NCBI RefSeq assembly: GCF_009857505.1
Contig: NZ_WWCP01000015.1
Location: forward strand, 1 to 64,000
Direction of reading: 5' to 3'
Origin: Duganella lactea
Lineage (GTDB): Bacteria; Pseudomonadota; Gammaproteobacteria; Burkholderiales; Burkholderiaceae_D
DNA length: 64,000 nucleotides
Shown here piece by piece: positions 56,121-63,629 of this stretch. Numbering within the stretch: the first letter of the stretch is position 1; each line of letters starts with the position of its first letter. The notes beneath the pieces are model-generated. The model did no database searches. It had not been told where the DNA came from and saw nothing but the letters and a program-made list of their open reading frames with translations. A program made the position numbers and the translations under genes.

Positions 56121-57016
56121 AGCCTTACACACTGGCGCTGCCACCAGACTACCGTCTGGACGACGTGCTGACCTTCCATCGCCGCGATGCCGAAAGCATC
56201 GCCGAGGAAGTCAGCGCGGAACGGCTGCGCAAAGGCGTGCTGCTGGAGGGTGTGCCGGTGGTGCTCGACATCGCGCTGCCACCCGCCGGCGGCCCGGCCA
56301 TCACGCAAGTCACGGTACACGCGGACGGTCCGCTGAGCGCGGCGGGCCAACTGCAAGCGCGCGACGCGGTGCTGAACATCTTCGGCCTGCGCATCGACCC
56401 GGCGCCCTTCTGCGCCTTCGTCAAAAAGGACCAGCTGTTCGCGGCGCTGGTCAAACGCCAGCCAGGCCTGCGCATCGTCCAATCGGCCACCGTGTTCGAG
56501 GCGCTGACCTGGGCCATCATCGGCCAGCAGATCAACCTGTCATTCGCCATTGCGCTGCGCCGCACCTTCATCCTGCAAGCAGGCCGCCAGCACAGCAGCG
56601 GCCTATGGTGCTATCCGGACGCCTGCAGCGCCGCCGCGCTATCGGTGGACGACCTCACCACCCGCAAGTTCTCGCGCGCCAAAGCGGAAACGCTGCTGCG
56701 TCTCGCCGCCCTGGTCGCCAGCGGCGCGCTGCGGCTCGACCTGGCCGATGACAATCGCATCGACCAGATCTCCGCCGCCCTGCTGGCCGTCAAAGGGATC
56801 GGTCCCTGGACCGTCAACTATGGCCTGCTGCGCGGCTACGGCTACGCCGACTGTTCGCTGCACGGTGACGTCGCCGTCCGCGCCGCGCTACAAGCGCTGC
56901 TCGGCGAAGACGCCAAGCCAGACATCCAACGCACCGAAGAAATCCTCGCCCGCTACAGCCCTCACCGCACCATGGCCGCCGCCCACCTGTGGGCCAGCCT
57001 GCACCCGCGCGACTAA
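56117..57016 (+). CDS. AlkA-like DNA-3-methyladenine glycosylase
   Basis: This 299-residue base-excision repair glycosylase of the HhH-GPD family removes alkylated bases. The start at 56117 overlaps the eamA stop; the frame extends upstream without similarity. An N-terminal AlkA-type domain (YTLALPPDYRLDDVLTFHRR) precedes the core with ALTWAIIGQQINLSFAIALRR, the helix-hairpin-helix LAVKGIGPWTVNYGLL and the catalytic Asp in CSLHGDVAVRAAL. There is no Ada-type domain. Confidence 0.88.
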   Translation: MKPYTLALPPDYRLDDVLTFHRRDAESIAEEVSAERLRKGVLLEGVPVVLDIALPPAGGPAITQVTVHADGPLSAAGQLQARDAVLNIFGLRIDPAPFCAFVKKDQLFAALVKRQPGLRIVQSATVFEALTWAIIGQQINLSFAIALRRTFILQAGRQHSSGLWCYPDACSAAALSVDDLTTRKFSRAKAETLLRLAALVASGALRLDLADDNRIDQISAALLAVKGIGPWTVNYGLLRGYGYADCSLHGDVAVRAALQALLGEDAKPDIQRTEEILARYSPHRTMAAAHLWASLHPRD

Positions 57017-57023
57017 ATTCCGC

Positions 57024-57054
57024 TTGAGCCTCACGCTACGTGAGGCTTTACGCT
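57024..57054 (+). promoter_or_regulatory. MerR-type promoter with dyad in a 19-bp spacer
   Basis: TTGAGC (57024-57029) and TACGCT (57049-57054) are separated by exactly 19 bp, the over-long spacer typical of MerR-activated promoters. The spacer holds most of a perfect 8-bp dyad GCCTCACG-CTA-CGTGAGGC (57028-57046). The MerR/TipAS gene 460 bp downstream is the obvious regulator, and AAGGAG precedes the first ORF. Confidence 0.75.
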
Positions 57055-57082
57055 CTCCTCAACATCAACAAGGAGAGTTACC

Positions 57083-57496
57083 ATGCCATGTCCAAGCGCC
57101 CACACGCTAACGGAAGAACTGGAACAAGCAAGCTTCGACGCCACGTCGCCAACCCACTTCTCTTGGCTGGGCGTCAGCATGCACCTCAAGCCCGATGAGG
57201 TCATGCGCACGCTGAGCGACGTCGCCAACTGCGCACCGGGCAGCAGCATCGTCTTCGACTACTGCGTGCACCGCAACCACCTCGACGAACAGGATCGCGC
57301 AGAACTGGACTTGGTCGCCGCTTCGCTGGCCGCGCAGGGCAAGCATCTGCACAGCGGCTTCGATCCGCAGCGGCTGGAGCACATGTTGCGGCACTACGGA
57401 TTCCGCGAGGTCGAACACTTGGGGCCCGACGCGCCGCACGCCCGCTACGGCGCACGTCTCAGTGGCATTTTCCACATGGTGCGCGCCACGGTTTAA
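57083..57496 (+). pseudogene. 5'-truncated SAM methyltransferase (leucine carboxyl methyltransferase-like)
   Basis: This 137-residue ORF matches only the C-terminal half of TIGR00027/LCM-type SAM-dependent methyltransferases: THFSWLGVSMHLKPDEVMRTL, PGSSIVFDYCVHRNHLD and RLEHMLRHYGFREVEHLGPD. The N-terminal Rossmann part with the SAM-binding Gly motif is absent; the family is usually near 280 residues. Yet it has an excellent AAGGAG ribosome binding site and a MerR-type promoter, so it may be translated. It most likely arose by a deletion that fused the promoter to the remaining half. It ends nine bases before the merR gene. Confidence 0.65.
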
Positions 57497-57505
57497 ACTA
57501 AGCTC

Positions 57506-58540
57506 ATGGAAAAAACTGTACTGAAGATCGGCGAACTGGCCGCGCGCTCCGGCCTCACCGTGCGCGCGCTGCACCACTATGACGACATCGGCCTGCTTAA
57601 GCCATCGGCGCGCGCCGATTCCGGCTATCGGCTCTACAACCGCGACGACGTCGAACGCCTGCACAGGGTCCAGGCGCTGCGCCAGTTCGGCATGTCGCTG
57701 GCCGACATCGCCACCTTCCTCGCCAGCCCGGATGCGCCGTTTGCCGACGTGGTCTCGCAGCAGATCGCCGCGCTGGACCAGCAGATCAAGCAAGCCAGCA
57801 CGCTGCGCGAACAGTTGAGGCGCCTGCAACAACAGATGACCGGCGGCGGGACCCCGGCACTGGAAAACTGGATCGGCGCGCTGGAGCACATGAAGTTGTA
57901 TGAGCAGTATTTCACGCTGGAAGAATTGAAACGGCTACCGTTCTGGCAGCAGGAAGCACGTCGTAACGCTGTCTGGCGCGGCATGGTCAACCAGGTAAAG
58001 ACACTGATCGCGCAGGGCCGCCCTTCCAGCAGCGCCGAAGCCAGCGCTTTGGCGCAACGCTGGATGGAAACGCTGGAACATGATACGGCTGCCAATCCCG
58101 AATTCGCGCAGCGCATGACGATGATGATGCAGGACGAGCGTTTCAGCCCAAGCCAGGCGCCGATTCCGCAGGACGTGCAGGAATACATCAGCGAAGCGTT
58201 CAACGAACGCAAGATGAGCTTGTATGCAAAATATTTGAACGCCGAGGAGATGCAACACATCCGGGTTAACAGCCGCAAATACTTCCACGAATGGCTGGCC
58301 TTGCTGGTCAAGGTGCACGCGCAGATGGAGAGCGGCGCCGCAGCCGATCATCCTGAGACGCTGGCGCTGGCGCGTGAATGGATGCGCCTGTTCCGCGCGC
58401 GGGCCGGCAGCCATCCCGACACCCAGTCGCGCGTCCGTCTCGCCAACGAAAGCGAGCCGGAGCTGCTAAAAGGCACTTGGGTCAGCCCGGCCACCCTGGC
58501 CTACATTCGTCAAGCCGTGGCCGCTGGCGAACAGGCTTGA
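57506..58540 (+). CDS. MerR-family regulator with TipAS-like ligand domain
   Basis: This 344-residue regulator has an N-terminal MerR helix-turn-helix (KIGELAARSGLTVRALHHYDDIGLLKPSARADSGYRLYNRDDVERLH, residues 7-54), a coiled-coil dimer helix (about residues 80-112) and a C-terminal TipAS-like antibiotic-binding region of paired helical segments (EQYFTLEELKRLPFWQQ, then a second copy near YAKYLNAEEMQHIRVN). TipAS proteins sense thiopeptides and other drugs. It is encoded downstream of a matching MerR-type promoter, consistent with autoactivation. Confidence 0.9.
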   Translation: MEKTVLKIGELAARSGLTVRALHHYDDIGLLKPSARADSGYRLYNRDDVERLHRVQALRQFGMSLADIATFLASPDAPFADVVSQQIAALDQQIKQASTLREQLRRLQQQMTGGGTPALENWIGALEHMKLYEQYFTLEELKRLPFWQQEARRNAVWRGMVNQVKTLIAQGRPSSSAEASALAQRWMETLEHDTAANPEFAQRMTMMMQDERFSPSQAPIPQDVQEYISEAFNERKMSLYAKYLNAEEMQHIRVNSRKYFHEWLALLVKVHAQMESGAAADHPETLALAREWMRLFRARAGSHPDTQSRVRLANESEPELLKGTWVSPATLAYIRQAVAAGEQA

Positions 58541-58820
58541 TCCGGCATACAGTGAAAGCCTGATTCCCGCTCTACGATGGTGCCCTATGGACGATCATCT
58601 CAACAGCGCTGGGCCAACACCATCGACAATCACCGTGGGGAGATTGAGGGTGTGCTGAAGCAAATGCCTAGCCGACGGCCGCAAATCGATGAGTACGTTG
58701 CACATAACTATCCCAACGCAGTGCGCTTCGCAGCGCGTGATACGCACAGGCCCCACCAGCATTCCCTCAAGAAAATCCCTACACCGTCGAACAAACCCTC
58801 GACGTCGATTTTTCCCCCGG
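58541..58820. other. Unassigned host-side flank between merR and the tRNA terminator
   Basis: These 280 bp contain a loose open frame (from 58577) without recognised similarity, and it runs through the tRNA terminator, so I do not call a gene here. Confidence 0.4.
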
Positions 58821-58864
58821 CGAAAACGAAAAAGCCGTTGATCCTTGACGGTATCAACGGCTTT
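58821..58864 (-). terminator. Intrinsic terminator of the (displaced) initiator tRNA
   Basis: A perfect 12-bp stem AAAGCCGTTGAT/ATCAACGGCTTT (58831-58842 and 58853-58864) is followed on the minus strand by TTTTTCGTTTTCG. It lies six bases past the 3' end of the tRNA fragment, the expected place for that tRNA's terminator. Confidence 0.8.
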
Positions 58865-58870
58865 AGAATT

Positions 58871-58888
58871 TGGTTGCGGGGACAGGAT
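58871..58888 (-). other. att site: 3' end of an initiator tRNA gene (fragment)
   Basis: Read on the minus strand, 58888-58871 is ATCCTGTCCCCGCAACCA. This fits the 3' T-stem strand (CCTGT), acceptor strand (CCCCGCA), discriminator A and CCA of a bacterial initiator Met-tRNA; A72 of the acceptor is an initiator hallmark. The rest of the tRNA is absent to the right. This is the usual product of site-specific integration into a tRNA 3' end. The intact gene should lie at the island's other end, beyond 64000. Confidence 0.75.
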
Positions 58889-59102
58889 AAGTGTCCGGCG
58901 CCACGCAATTTTACGCTAGCTCCCTATGAAAACGGAGGCGCTGCTTCACCGGCTGCGGGATTGAAAAGGTGTGGCACGAAGTGTATCACCTGCGGGACCG
59001 ATCCTCATAGGTTTGCATCCCTCGGACTACGCTCGCGTGGATGTGGCGCGGTGCCCAATCCGCCAGCCTTGACTCTGTGAGGATTTTGGAAAACCCGCTA
59101 CA

Positions 59103-60293
59103 ATGGCGGCCATGTCATTTCTCTCAAACCCCTCTGAAAACACTGCAAACAGCGCCTTCGACGCTGAGGCATCGCCTATGGCGGACGGCGCCACAGCAAA
59201 AAAAAGCCCCAAGCACGCCTATCTGGAATTTTTTGCTGGGAGCGGTTTGGTTGCCCAAGGCTTAAAAAGCATGTTTTTGCCTGTATGGGCCAACGACATC
59301 GACGGCAAAAAAGGGGCCGTCTACACAGCGAACCACACCAAGAAGCATTTTCACCTTGGCTCAATCTCCGATGTGGCAGGCACAGACCTGCCTGCGGCCT
59401 CTTTGGCTTGGGCGTCCTTCCCGTGCCAAGACCTGTCCCTCGCGGGCCTTGCCGGGGGCATTCACGGCAAGCGTAGCGGACTCGTATGGGAATGGCTACG
59501 GATCATTGACGAGATGCCTGAGGCACCGTTCATTCTGGTCGCTGAGAACGTTTTAGGTCTCGTATCCTCTGCTGGGGGCGAGCACTACCGGGCCCTGCAC
59601 GCTGCGCTGACTGATCGAGGCTACAAAGTCGGCGCCATGCTACTTGACGCCGTTCGTTTCGTTCCCCAGTCACGTCCGCGTATCTTTGTTGTGGCGGTAA
59701 AGAACAGCTTAGAGGTGCCCCCTGAGCTTACCAGCCCGACGCCGACATGGTTGCATCCTGAGGCTGTCCGCAAAGCCGCGGCAGGATTGGAAAATTGGGT
59801 ATGGTGGCACATGCCAGAGCCACCAGCGCGCGAAACTGTGCTTGCTGACATTGTGGAGTTTGATGCAGATTTTGCGACCTCTGAGTCTGACGAGCGTAAC
59901 ATCGGCCTGATTTCGCCCAAGCATGCGGCGGCATTGGCTGCCATGCCAAAAAAACAAACATTCGTGGCTCCCGGCTACAAGCGCACTCGGGCTGGCAAAC
60001 AAGTTTTGGAGCTGCGCTTCGACAATGTCGCCGGCTGTCTCCGCACCCCAAGCGGCGGCAGTAGCCGGCAACTGTTAGTGATCCGAAAAAATGGAAAGCT
60101 GAAAAGCCGGTTACTGACGGTTAAGGAAGCTGCACGCCTTATGGGTGCCCCAGAGGGCTACAAAATTCCCGGCAGTTACAACGATGGCTACAAGGCCATG
60201 GGCGATGCTGTGGCAGTTCCTGTCGCTAAGTGGCTCGCTAAAAAACTACTCTTACCCCTAGCAGATATCCATGCTCATAAATCCGAGTCTTGA
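59103..60293 (+). CDS. DNA (cytosine-5) methyltransferase
   Basis: This C5 DNA methyltransferase is part of a restriction-modification set. The up to 396-residue product has the family motifs: FFAGSGLVAQGL (I), SFPCQDLSLAG (IV, catalytic Cys), VAENVLGLV (VI), VPQSRPRIFVV (VIII) and the IX/X region ending YKAMGDAVAVPVAKWL. The start is uncertain: ATGs at 59103 and 59112 lack ribosome binding sites, while ATG 59178 has GAGG eight bases upstream and sits just before motif I. A TACAAT at 59099-59104 could be the -10, which would favour 59178. The next gene overlaps it by 23 bp. Confidence 0.92.
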   Translation: MAAMSFLSNPSENTANSAFDAEASPMADGATAKKSPKHAYLEFFAGSGLVAQGLKSMFLPVWANDIDGKKGAVYTANHTKKHFHLGSISDVAGTDLPAASLAWASFPCQDLSLAGLAGGIHGKRSGLVWEWLRIIDEMPEAPFILVAENVLGLVSSAGGEHYRALHAALTDRGYKVGAMLLDAVRFVPQSRPRIFVVAVKNSLEVPPELTSPTPTWLHPEAVRKAAAGLENWVWWHMPEPPARETVLADIVEFDADFATSESDERNIGLISPKHAAALAAMPKKQTFVAPGYKRTRAGKQVLELRFDNVAGCLRTPSGGSSRQLLVIRKNGKLKSRLLTVKEAARLMGAPEGYKIPGSYNDGYKAMGDAVAVPVAKWLAKKLLLPLADIHAHKSES

Positions 60294-61209
60294 AGCCGCA
60301 TTAGTTCAGTTCAAAAGTGATTTTTCGGTCGGCGGCGTTGGGGCACTTGGGACGGTTCTGATTCTTACGCATAAAGCGAAGACTGCCGGGCTACCGTTCG
60401 ATATGGACAAGTTGTTGACGCCGGGGGGCGGACAAGTATCCGGTCTTAGTGGCGCCAATATCAACAAGATATTGGAACGGAACGGGGTTAGTCAAAAGGT
60501 CGGGACTGAATCAGGTCGCACAAGTCGCGGCACGCCGGCGCTGGCGAGGCAGTATGTGGACTTCCTCCATGGGCTGCAGCCGCTCTCTTCATTGGACATC
60601 GTTAATATCGAGGTGTGGTGGGTGTCCCGGTTTGTTGATTACTTTAACACCGAGCCGTTCAAGCTGAATTACGATCCAAGCAAGACGTTGGCATCGGTCA
60701 TCCGCAACCTTCTGGATCAAGCGCTTGATCGCCAGAAGAAGTCGCCCGGTAAGACATATGTGGGCGCTGTGCTGCAACACCTGATCGGCGCCAAGCTGGA
60801 ACTGGCTCTGCCGGAGCTGGTCATAACACACAACGGGGCGTCAGTCGCGGATTCGGTGTCATCGAGGTCGGGAGATTTCGTCATCGACAACGCCATCATT
60901 CACTGCACCACGGCACCATCGGAAGCGCTGCTGCGGAAGTGCGACGCCAACATCAAGGCAGGACAGCATCCGATCATCTTGACGATAGCGAAGATGATTG
61001 GCGCCGCCGAAGGGCTGGCGGAGAACGCGGGGATCGATGGGCGTGTCGAGGTCATGGACGCTCTCCAATTCCTAGCGGCCAACCTCTACGAGATGAGTCT
61101 TTTCAAAGCCGCTGACCGAAAGATTACGGTGGTGCGCCTGATTGAAAAATATAACGAGATCGTGGCGGCTCATGAAGCCGACGCTAGCCTGCGCATAACC
61201 TTTGACTGA
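60271..61209 (+). CDS. DUF4928-family protein, probable restriction endonuclease
   Basis: This 312-residue protein resembles the DUF4928 family, which recurs between C5 methyltransferases and vsr genes and is thought to be the restriction endonuclease of such systems. A possible PD-(D/E)XK core is seen in LELALPELVITHNGASVADS and SGDFVIDNAIIHCTTAPSE. The helical N-terminus (about residues 1-110) may recognise DNA. The start overlaps the methyltransferase gene by 23 bp and its stop overlaps vsr by 8 bp, so the three are translationally coupled. The family call is from memory of context and motif. Confidence 0.7.
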   Translation: MLINPSLEAALVQFKSDFSVGGVGALGTVLILTHKAKTAGLPFDMDKLLTPGGGQVSGLSGANINKILERNGVSQKVGTESGRTSRGTPALARQYVDFLHGLQPLSSLDIVNIEVWWVSRFVDYFNTEPFKLNYDPSKTLASVIRNLLDQALDRQKKSPGKTYVGAVLQHLIGAKLELALPELVITHNGASVADSVSSRSGDFVIDNAIIHCTTAPSEALLRKCDANIKAGQHPIILTIAKMIGAAEGLAENAGIDGRVEVMDALQFLAANLYEMSLFKAADRKITVVRLIEKYNEIVAAHEADASLRITFD

Positions 61210-61612
61210 TAACCTCACAGACGCCCAACGCCGGGAGGCTATGCGGCGTGTGAAGAGCAAGGACACATCCCCCGAGCTGTATGTTCGGGAGCTGCTGCGC
61301 CGGCTGGGTCATCGGGGTTACCGTCTCCATCGTGCCGACATACCCGGCAAACCTGACATTGTTTGGATAGGACGCCGGCGTGCCATTTTTATCAATGGAT
61401 GCTTCTGGCATGGACACAGTTGCGCGCGTGGCGCCAGAGTTCCTCAAACCCGCGCCGAATATTGGCTAAGCAAGATCGCACGAACTCGGCAACGAGACGA
61501 GCGCAACACCGAGACCCTCGCCGCGCTCGGCTGGACTGTGCTCACGCTCTGGGAGTGTGAGCTACGTGACGAGGCAGCGCTGGCCGCAAAACTACAAAAC
61601 TTCCTCGGCTAG
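61202..61612 (+). CDS. vsr: Very short patch repair endonuclease Vsr
   Basis: Vsr nicks DNA at T:G mismatches that arise by deamination of 5-methylcytosine at the partner methylase's sites. The 136-residue product has the N-terminal MRRVKSKDTSPELYVRELL block, the catalytic PGKPDIVWIGRRRAIFINGCFWHGHSC (Asp and the zinc/metal residues) and a C-terminal WTVLTLWECELRD. The TTG start overlaps the nuclease gene's stop. Pairing with the adjacent C5 methyltransferase is typical. Confidence 0.93.
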   Translation: MTDNLTDAQRREAMRRVKSKDTSPELYVRELLRRLGHRGYRLHRADIPGKPDIVWIGRRRAIFINGCFWHGHSCARGARVPQTRAEYWLSKIARTRQRDERNTETLAALGWTVLTLWECELRDEAALAAKLQNFLG

Positions 61613-61623
61613 CCTGTGGCGCC

Positions 61624-61639
61624 AGGGGAGCACTCCCCT
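61624..61639 (+). terminator. Hairpin after vsr, possible terminator
   Basis: AGGGGAG-CA-CTCCCCT is a perfect 7-bp stem 12 bp after the vsr stop. The minimal loop is CA, and no T run follows. It may mark the end of the restriction-modification operon. Confidence 0.4.
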
Positions 61640-61677
61640 AGATCGCGTTTGCTTAAAATTTCTTTCCGTGAAATCTG

Positions 61678-61713
61678 GATGTAGCGACTGCTGTTTGAGA
61701 TAGTCACTACATC
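61678..61713. promoter_or_regulatory. Operator-like dyad before the RHH gene
   Basis: GATGTAGcGACT (61678-61689) and AGTCaCTACATC (61702-61713) are 12-bp inverted arms with one mismatch, separated by 12 bp. They lie 26-61 bp before the small RHH-like gene, a typical place for an autoregulatory operator. Confidence 0.6.
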
Positions 61714-61738
61714 ACATGAAATCAGACGGGAGCAAGCC

Positions 61739-62068
61739 ATGGCAGGAAAACTAACAGGAACTGCATCGTTGAAGGTCACCCGCTGGGCGGCGGAAGACTG
61801 GGCATGGCTCGCTGAGGTGGCGAAGTCCGTTGGACTGTCGCGCTCCGATTTCGTGCGAAAGGCCGCCATGGCGGCAGCAACTGCCACAGCAAACGGCATG
61901 GCACCGTATTTTGTCGAGGGCCCGTCGGGCACTAGACAAAATACGCGCACCAACCTTTTGGAACAAAAGTCCACGTCAGTGGAGGTGCGGGCGAGTGGCG
62001 CCAAAGGCGTTGCGTCAGCAAAACGAGCGCCGACGAAAGCCCCGATTAGCCGAAACCCGAAGGGTTGA
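61739..62068 (+). CDS. Small ribbon-helix-helix-like protein
   Basis: This 109-residue protein's first 45 residues fit a ribbon-helix-helix layout: strand ASLKVTR, helix AEDWAWLAEVAKSVG, turn, then helix SRSDFVRKAAMAAATATA. The Lys/Ser-rich remainder looks disordered. GGGAG lies upstream of the ATG. An operator-like dyad precedes it and the integrase gene starts 30 bp after its stop, so it is a good candidate for a regulator of integration or excision. It could also be an antitoxin-like protein, but no toxin is adjacent. A nested palindrome lies inside its coding sequence. Confidence 0.6.
   Translation: MAGKLTGTASLKVTRWAAEDWAWLAEVAKSVGLSRSDFVRKAAMAAATATANGMAPYFVEGPSGTRQNTRTNLLEQKSTSVEVRASGAKGVASAKRAPTKAPISRNPKG
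61905..61945. repeat. Nested palindrome inside the RHH-like gene
   Basis: CGTATTTTGTC (61905-61915) and its exact complement GACAAAATACG (61935-61945) form an 11-bp outer stem. They enclose GCCCG-T-CGGGC (61920-61930). This is unusually regular for a coding sequence. Confidence 0.8.
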
Positions 62069-62098
62069 GGATCATCCGGGGATTGAGGAGGAGTGGAC

Positions 62099-63217
62099 GT
62101 GCCAAGGCCGACTAAGCGAACGAAGACATTCACGCAAGCGGACATCGTCCGGTTGCAGGATGTCGTCCGTTCAGCGCGGGAGGAATTGAAGACAGCAACG
62201 CCGCTCGCCAAGAATTCGCAGAGCGAATACGCAAGGCGAGCGGCGTTGCTGTCGCGTGGTTGGGATATGGCCAAGGCGACGAAGAACGAGCGCTATGCGA
62301 TGCGAGCAGCGGGAGTATGGGAGTATCGGCGGCAGATCAAAGCCGCGCTTCGCCAGGCTGACAAGGCCACGCGAAGCCAAGATTTTTTGGCGCCAACGCG
62401 ACAGCAGATGTGGGCGCTCGAGGTTGAGAAGGCTGAAAAGCTAATGGCGGCGCTGGAAGAGTTTCGCGCACTTTCGTGGACTGACTTCGCTCATGCGCGA
62501 AAACAGCAGTCTGACCACAAGAAGCAGGCTGCAACCGACGCGCAGCTTGAAGTGTTCTTCAACGCTGTTGGTGCCTCTGAGTTCCGCCAAGCCTTCTTGG
62601 TCACTGAGTTCAGCGGCTGTCGCGGTCAAGAGCTCGGGAACGGCGTGCGTATCGAGACGAAAAAAATTAACGGGGCTCCTGCACTCAGCTTCTTCGTTGA
62701 ATCGGTGAAGGCGGACGGCAAGAAGAAGGGGTTGGATCTGCGCGAAGTGGTGAGCCGCTATCCGGTAGATGCTGCGCCAGCGGTGCAAAAGCGCTGGCGA
62801 GAACTCGCGAAGCAAGTCGCGGAAAACCGGAGGCCATTGGTCGTAAAGCTCGACGCCACCGAGGGTCTGTCGGCTGGGCAGCGCTTCACCAAAATTTTTT
62901 GCTACTTTGCGAAAAAATCGAAGCTCCCAATATCTGCTTACTCCATGCGGCATCGCGTTTCGGCGCAGTCCAAAGCGGCCGGCAATTCTGAGAGCACTGC
63001 GGCCGTGCTGGGGCATCAAACTACTGAGACGCAACGCTACTACGGGCGGGCGGGCGAAGCGTGGTGGCGGCGCCGTGTCGCCAGTGGTGATAACCGGAGT
63101 CAATCACTCTGGCGCCAAAATCCGGGGGCCTGCACAGCGAACTGGCCCCCGTGCCGGATACAAGACCCGAACCATTCTGAATACGAGCACTCCGCAAGTC
63201 CAAACAAGCACTCCTAA
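62099..63217 (+). CDS. Divergent tyrosine recombinase (integrase)
   Basis: This 372-residue protein has a helical N-terminal region and a C-terminal catalytic domain of the phage integrase type. The first catalytic Arg is in FSGCRGQELGNG, a beta-hairpin Lys probably lies in VESVKADGKKKG, then SMRHRVSAQ holds the second Arg, and VLGHQTTETQRYYGRA contains the nucleophile Tyr. The usual HxxR His appears to be Tyr (YSMR). GTG at 62099 was chosen as start because AGGAGG lies 8 bases upstream; GTG 62093 overlaps that motif. It follows the RHH-like gene by 30 bp. Confidence 0.75.
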   Translation: MPRPTKRTKTFTQADIVRLQDVVRSAREELKTATPLAKNSQSEYARRAALLSRGWDMAKATKNERYAMRAAGVWEYRRQIKAALRQADKATRSQDFLAPTRQQMWALEVEKAEKLMAALEEFRALSWTDFAHARKQQSDHKKQAATDAQLEVFFNAVGASEFRQAFLVTEFSGCRGQELGNGVRIETKKINGAPALSFFVESVKADGKKKGLDLREVVSRYPVDAAPAVQKRWRELAKQVAENRRPLVVKLDATEGLSAGQRFTKIFCYFAKKSKLPISAYSMRHRVSAQSKAAGNSESTAAVLGHQTTETQRYYGRAGEAWWRRRVASGDNRSQSLWRQNPGACTANWPPCRIQDPNHSEYEHSASPNKHS

Positions 63218-63232
63218 AAAGAGCCCGAGGCT

Positions 63233-63577
63233 ATGAGATTCCTATTTGAAAATGGTGGAAGGACTGGCGCAAAAAATACAGAAGCGTTAGCAGGCGCTTT
63301 GGCCGGCTATTTTGTCGCACAGCCAGACGTGCTAAATGTCGAGTTGGAGTCCAACGCACTTGTGCTATTCAGGGATGAGGAGACCCTGACTAGGGAGCTA
63401 TCCCATTGCCTGCAAGAGGCGAAAGAGAGGCACGGGGTGCAGGGCCGCCAGTTCGATCAAAAGGACATATACGAGGCGCTATATGTCCTCGCTGCGACAT
63501 ACTGGGCGGAAGCTGAACGGTTGGAACTGGACCGTTCCACGCCAGTCGGCACCGCGAAGGTTACCGCCCGGATTTGA
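63233..63577 (+). CDS. Island protein of unknown function (114 residues)
   Basis: I do not recognise this gene. The product is acidic and soluble-looking (MRFLFENGGRTGAKNTEALA, LSHCLQEAKERHGVQGRQFDQ), with helices predicted in the middle and a short basic tail. A GAGG motif precedes the ATG. It lies 15 bp after the divergent integrase gene, possibly in the same transcript, and ends 52 bp before the convergent second integrase. Confidence 0.55.
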   Translation: MRFLFENGGRTGAKNTEALAGALAGYFVAQPDVLNVELESNALVLFRDEETLTRELSHCLQEAKERHGVQGRQFDQKDIYEALYVLAATYWAEAERLELDRSTPVGTAKVTARI

Positions 63578-63629
63578 AGCGCCGAGCCAGTCCGCGACAG
63601 GCCAGAACTCGCAGGAGCGCTATTTGGAG

